DNA of 17,806 bases. It comes from Cyanobacteriota bacterium. GTDB lineage: Bacteria; Cyanobacteriota; Cyanobacteriia; Phormidesmidales; Phormidesmidaceae. Made by a program: the position numbers and the translations under genes. Every line of letters starts with the position of its first letter. Position 1 is the first letter of the stretch. The DNA lies in contig JAIXUR010000280.1 of assembly GCA_027483425.1 (NCBI GenBank), positions 1-17,806 on the forward strand, in the 5' to 3' direction. The notes beneath the pieces were generated by a model. That model made no database searches and was not told where the DNA came from. It saw only the letters and a program-made list of their open reading frames with translations. Below are positions 14,654-17,806 of the stretch, piece by piece.

Positions 14654-14764
14654 ATGGAAGTCAACAAGCTTGGTTTTGTAGCCAGCATTCTCTTTGTTCT
14701 GGTACCGACGGTTTTTCTGCTTATTCTGTACATCCAAACCTCCAGCAAGCAAACGGGTTCCTAA
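14654..14764 (+). CDS. psbM: Photosystem II protein PsbM
   Basis: A 36-residue single-helix subunit of photosystem II located at the dimer interface. The sequence begins MEVNKLGFVASILFVLVPTV and ends with TSSKQTGS, a clear PsbM signature: short lumenal N-terminus, one hydrophobic helix with a Val-Pro kink, polar tail. No good Shine-Dalgarno is seen close to the ATG. It follows the ferredoxin gene by 287 nt, with a hairpin between, so it probably has its own promoter; a clear terminator follows. Confidence 0.97.
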   Translation: MEVNKLGFVASILFVLVPTVFLLILYIQTSSKQTGS

Positions 14765-14846
14765 CTCGTTGACTTGTGGGAGATCTAGGGTTGGTTAGCT
14801 CTCGGTAGCCGACCAAGCCTAATTGGGTTTTAGGTGTAGCCTTGAG

Positions 14847-14871
14847 GCGCTGGTCAAGCCGGCGCTTTTTT
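14847..14871 (+). terminator. Rho-independent terminator after psbM
   Basis: GCGCTGG (14847-14853) pairs with CCGGCGC (14859-14865) with one G-U pair and a 5-nt loop, followed directly by six T. It lies 82 nt after the psbM stop and 40 nt before the Anbu gene. Confidence 0.9.
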
Positions 14872-14910
14872 CTGGGATGCAGTTTCTGGGTTGCGCTGCT
14901 GAGAGGCTGA

Positions 14911-15687
14911 ATGACGTACTGCTTAGGTATTTTGGTCAAGGAAGGGTTGGTGCTAGCCGCCGACTCAAGGACTAACGCTGGGGTTGACTATATTTCGTCG
15001 TACCGCAAGCTGTTTGACTTTTCTAGACCCGGCGATCGCGTAATTTTGCTCTGTACCTCGGGCAATTTGTCGATTACCCAGGCGGTGGTACACAAGCTAG
15101 CCCAAGACATTAAGCGCGAGCGAGATCCCAACCTGCACAGCCTGCCCACCCTCTACGACGTGGCTCGCTACCTGGGGGAACAGATTCGCGCTTTGCAGGA
15201 CGCTGATCGACCCTGGCTCGAAAAAGACAAGATCGATTTCCAGTGCAGCTTTTTGCTGGGAGGGCAGATGCCGGGGGAAGCCCCGGAACTCTTTTTGGTC
15301 TATAGCCAGGGAAACTGCATTCAGGCCACCCCCGAGACGCCATTTTTGCAGATTGGCGAAACCAAATACGGCAAGCCAATTTTAGATCGAACCCTAGGGT
15401 TTGAGGTGTCTCTGGATGCGGTCGCTAAGTGTGCCCTGCTCTCGATCGATTCGACGATGCGATCGAATCTGTCCGTGGGGCCACCCATTCATATGACTCT
15501 GTACCAGACCGATAGCTTTGAGGTGCGCCACCGGGCTCAGTTTCAGGCGGGCGACCCGTACCTGATCAAAATGCGCAAGCACTGGGAGGTGGCCCTGCGG
15601 GAGGCCTCGACCAGCATGCCAGATATCTCGTGGAATCAAGATGACACGCTTTCACCCCTGGGTATTCCTGATCTTGGGGATACTTAA
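14911..15687 (+). CDS. Anbu, proteasome-like peptidase
   Basis: A 258-residue Anbu (ancestral beta-subunit) protein, a bacterial relative of proteasome beta subunits and HslV. The N-terminus MTYCLGILVKEGLVLAADSR is diagnostic: Thr2 becomes the N-terminal nucleophile after Met removal, with Asp18, Arg20 and Lys33 as the conserved partners. The SSYRKLF and LLCTSGN segments follow as in the family. Length is normal (about 240-260). In many proteobacteria anbu sits with transglutaminase, alpha-E and ATP-grasp genes; none is near here. It starts just after the psbM terminator and converges with the LysR gene. The substrate is unknown, and family members form open-ring assemblies. Confidence 0.93.
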   Translation: MTYCLGILVKEGLVLAADSRTNAGVDYISSYRKLFDFSRPGDRVILLCTSGNLSITQAVVHKLAQDIKRERDPNLHSLPTLYDVARYLGEQIRALQDADRPWLEKDKIDFQCSFLLGGQMPGEAPELFLVYSQGNCIQATPETPFLQIGETKYGKPILDRTLGFEVSLDAVAKCALLSIDSTMRSNLSVGPPIHMTLYQTDSFEVRHRAQFQAGDPYLIKMRKHWEVALREASTSMPDISWNQDDTLSPLGIPDLGDT

Positions 15688-15726
15688 TACCAAATCCGAG
15701 TCCCCTAGCCCCGATGCCCACTTGTC

Positions 15727-16680
15727 CTAACCAAGGTTGTCTATCCCCAAGTCGTTGACTAACGGGAGCGGAGCTGTCTCAGGGTGCCGCCAGATCGTCT
15801 TGAGTCGCTCTAAAAAGGCGTAAACCGGCGGGGCCAGCAGCGCATCACGCAGTACAATCACCCCAATCACCCGCTCCAGGGGCTGGGGCAATTCGACCAC
15901 CTGTAGCCCAGGAGGCATGGGTTCTGCCGCCAGGGCCGGCATAATAGTTGCCCCTAACCCCCGCTCCACCATGCTCAGAATAGTGGAGTCTTCGCGCACG
16001 ACGTAGGCAGGTTGAAGCTGCTGCCCCAACCCTAGCAGGAGGCGATCCAGGTACTGGCGATCGCCGTCGTCGACCGGGTACAAGATCAGCGAGTAGGCCG
16101 CCAGGTCATCCCAGCCTAGGGGATGGGATGGGAGCTGGGCCCCAGGGGGCAGCACGACAATGTAGCGATCGCGCAGCAGTTCCCACTGGTCAAACTCATC
16201 TTGGCTGGGCAAGTAGGTAAAGCCTACATCGGCACGGCCCTGGCGCAGGGCGTTTTCCACAATTTCGTAGTGCGAGTTTTCGTCTATGGTGATGGTCACG
16301 CCAGGGTACTGCTGGCGAAATTGACGAATCACCTCCGGCAAAATGTGGGTGGCCACGCTGCGAAAAGCCGCAATTCTCACCTCCCCCGTTTGCAGCCCCT
16401 TGGCCTGATCGGCCTGTTGACACAGGCTCTGGAGCGATCGCAGCATCTGCCGAGCGTCATCGGTAATCAGTTCCCCCACTGGGGTCAGCACCGCCCCCTG
16501 ACGCCCCCGATTCAGCAGCAGCACCCCCAGTTCATCTTCGAGGGTGGCAATGGCGTGGCTCACCGCCGATTGCGACAGCTCTAGGTGGAGAGCGGCCTCG
16601 CTAAAGGATCCGCGATCGGCGATGGCCACCAGGGCTCGTAGTTGGGAGAGCTTAAGGCGGTGGGGATCAACTTTAGCCAT
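15727..16680 (-). CDS. LysR-family transcriptional regulator
   Basis: A 317-residue LysR-type regulator. The winged helix-turn-helix is at about 10-68 (LKLSQLRALVAIADRGSFSE, then QSAVSHAIATLEDELGVLLL). The effector-binding domain spans about 96-300, starting GEVRIAAFRSVATHILPEVI. The ATG at 16680 is the natural start, though the family often begins nearer residue 8. It is preceded by a 116-nt gap containing tandem 10-bp repeats and a TAGT-N6-ACTA dyad, which may be its own operator, since LysR proteins often autoregulate. The regulated pathway is not evident: neither the Anbu nor the HAD neighbour is divergent from it. It is not recognisably CmpR, NdhR or RbcR from what I can see. Confidence 0.93.
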   Translation of the reverse strand: MAKVDPHRLKLSQLRALVAIADRGSFSEAALHLELSQSAVSHAIATLEDELGVLLLNRGRQGAVLTPVGELITDDARQMLRSLQSLCQQADQAKGLQTGEVRIAAFRSVATHILPEVIRQFRQQYPGVTITIDENSHYEIVENALRQGRADVGFTYLPSQDEFDQWELLRDRYIVVLPPGAQLPSHPLGWDDLAAYSLILYPVDDGDRQYLDRLLLGLGQQLQPAYVVREDSTILSMVERGLGATIMPALAAEPMPPGLQVVELPQPLERVIGVIVLRDALLAPPVYAFLERLKTIWRHPETAPLPLVNDLGIDNLG

Positions 16681-16704
16681 GGCACCGTCCTAAATTAACG
16701 CAGA

Positions 16705-16718
16705 TAGTCTAGACACTA
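16705..16718. promoter_or_regulatory. Candidate LysR-type operator dyad
   Basis: TAGT-N6-ACTA, enclosing the palindrome GTCTAGAC, lies 25-38 nt upstream of the lysR start. The interrupted dyad with T and A ends resembles LysR boxes, but one copy alone is weak evidence. Confidence 0.35.
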
Positions 16719-16720
16719 CC

Positions 16721-16760
16721 CCTGATCGACCCTAATCGACCCTGATCAACCGATCAGGGC
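16721..16760. repeat. Three 10-bp tandem repeats followed by an inverted copy
   Basis: CCTGATCGAC, CCTAATCGAC and CCTGATCAAC lie end to end at 16721-16750, then the inverted arm GATCAGGG (16752-16759) pairs with CCCTGATC (16740-16747). They sit 41-80 nt upstream of lysR and 37-76 nt beyond the HAD stop. Confidence 0.7.
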
Positions 16761-16796
16761 TGGAGTTCGCCAGCGCGTTACCGGCACAGCAGTGCC

Positions 16797-17630
16797 CTAG
16801 GCCCCCACCAGCCGCTGGTGGATATAGTCGGCGGTCAACGCGGTGATCTGGGGAATCACCCAACTGGCCCCAGCCTGTTCTAGCGCGGCTCCGTAGGCCT
16901 GGCGATAGGCCCCATCGGCCGCCACCACGTGGGGCGGCAGCACACCTACCCCAATCCACTGCCGTTGACCATTGCCCTCGGCCATGGCCTGGTCCCTGGC
17001 CTGAACAATCGTCTGCATATCAGCCACGGTGTCGCCCGCGTAGATCACCGGTAGGTCAGGGGGCAACTGCCCCTGCTGGGTCAGGGTATCCACCACCGCC
17101 AGCAGTCCGGTGGGATCGGGTTTACCCGGGGCATCTTCCATGGCCACTAAGACCGGATCCGCCAAACCGAGACGACGTTCGAGCACAAAGCGGGCTGAAC
17201 CTCGGGTGGCCCCGCTAAAGAAGGCCCAGACGATGCGATCGCGGGTCAAGGCCTCAAAATACGCCTTTTCAGCCAGCAGCGGCTCCTGGGTAATGTATCC
17301 AGTCCACTGGTCGGGGTGATTGGGGTTAGGCCCTCGGTAGCGGCGCTGAAAGAAGTCCACAATCTGGTCGTAGTCGAGCGCTACCCTGTCTCGGCCCTGA
17401 CCCTGGCCTTCAAAATAGCGATACACCAGCTCCTGGGAGCCTTCCCAATCATTATTCCACCGGCCTTCTCCCTTCAGCCGGTCGATGTCCTCTGGGGTAG
17501 GGCGATACTGGCCGCCGGTAAACGCTTCTACGGTGTCGGCTAAGGCGCGCCGGTAGGAATTACCGACATCCCTCAGCACACCGTCGATGTCAAACACTGC
17601 AATCGCTAGGGGAACCGCCGGAGAAGTCAT
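16797..17630 (-). CDS. HAD-superfamily phosphatase (TIGR01548-like)
   Basis: A 277-residue haloacid dehalogenase-type hydrolase. Motif I is D14-I-D16-G17 in FDIDGVLRDVGNSYRRA, motif II is the Ser/Thr in FFSGATRG, motif III the Lys in GKPDPTGL, and motif IV is GDTVADM. The N-terminal sequence and the cap between motifs I and II resemble the cyanobacterial TIGR01548 group, whose substrate I do not know. ATG at 17630; no strong Shine-Dalgarno was seen. It is co-directional with lysR after 116 nt, but the repeats between them suggest separate transcription. A HIP1 octamer lies within the gene. The family is firm, the substrate is not. Confidence 0.88.
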   Translation of the reverse strand: MTSPAVPLAIAVFDIDGVLRDVGNSYRRALADTVEAFTGGQYRPTPEDIDRLKGEGRWNNDWEGSQELVYRYFEGQGQGRDRVALDYDQIVDFFQRRYRGPNPNHPDQWTGYITQEPLLAEKAYFEALTRDRIVWAFFSGATRGSARFVLERRLGLADPVLVAMEDAPGKPDPTGLLAVVDTLTQQGQLPPDLPVIYAGDTVADMQTIVQARDQAMAEGNGQRQWIGVGVLPPHVVAADGAYRQAYGAALEQAGASWVIPQITALTADYIHQRLVGA

Positions 17631-17731
17631 AGAATATCTACGTAAGTTAAAGATCCGAGAGTCGAGGTGGTAGGATTATAGACTGTAGTATTTTTGGAAT
17701 TGCAGCGGAGGTCTACTTGTCCAGATTTGTC

Positions 17732-17806
17732 CTAAAAGTACTCTGGCTCGAAAAAGACGTTGCGCTGGCGGTTGATCAGGTGGTAGGCAAGGGCACGAGC
17801 CCGCTC
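17732..17806 (-). CDS. C-terminal tail of an unidentified gene (cut by window edge)
   Basis: The minus strand is open from the window edge to a TAG at 17732, giving 24 residues ending ALAYHLINRQRNVFFEPEYF. The composition (aromatic and charged, no low complexity) and the tidy position before a 101-nt gap to the HAD start suggest a real protein end. I do not recognise the family from so little. Confidence 0.5.
   Translation of the reverse strand, partial: ERARALAYHLINRQRNVFFEPEYF

Noticed and set aside
14471..14752. Minus-strand ORF covering psbM
   Set aside because: psbM on the opposite strand is unmistakable; this frame is antisense shadow.
15688..15726. Terminator between Anbu and LysR genes
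   Set aside because: The 39-nt gap shows no stem-loop or T-run that I could support.

Overview
This 17.8 kb window comes from a cyanobacterial chromosome. It carries the photosystem II genes psbB (CP47), psbT and psbM, and many copies of the HIP1 octamer GCGATCGC (at least 16, for example at 854, 1030, 1951, 3025, 5148, 13929 and 16058). It also has an initiator tRNA gene split by a group I intron, a lineage trait of some cyanobacteria. GC content is fairly high by eye, and the gene content would suit a filamentous Leptolyngbya/Nodosilinea-like organism, but I cannot name the genus.

Layout. Positions 1-714 hold the 3' part of an L-asparaginase II-type gene. Positions 766-1242 encode a PD-(D/E)XK homing endonuclease resembling I-Ssp6803I. 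It stops 38 nt before an initiator tRNA-Met(CAT) gene (1281-1607) whose anticodon loop is interrupted by a 250-nt group I intron with no ORF; a strong terminator follows. Next are a four-carbon acid sugar kinase-like gene (1738-3078), convergent hslO (Hsp33), a small unknown protein, a NUDIX hydrolase, and a protein with a Met/Pro repeat and a C-terminal zinc ribbon. At 6206-7163 an aquaporin gene (aqpZ) is followed on the same strand by the remnant of a second, diverged copy. The deletion that made the remnant appears to have supplied the present stop codon of aqpZ.

The middle holds glgX (glycogen debranching) with an alkyltransferase-like (ATL) DNA repair gene 3 nt behind it, convergent with rpsA (ribosomal protein S1), then nrdR. 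A photosynthesis block follows: psbB-psbT on the minus strand, and divergently an adrenodoxin-type [2Fe-2S] ferredoxin and psbM on the plus strand. psbT and psbM are both under 40 codons. The right end carries a solitary Anbu proteasome-like peptidase, a LysR regulator, a HAD phosphatase and the C-terminal tail of a further minus-strand gene.

Most of the window is core chromosome. The two places that show evolution in action are the intron/endonuclease pair, where the endonuclease gene lies outside the intron it probably helped to spread, and the collapsed aquaporin tandem. I saw no CRISPR array, insertion sequence, prophage or defence island.
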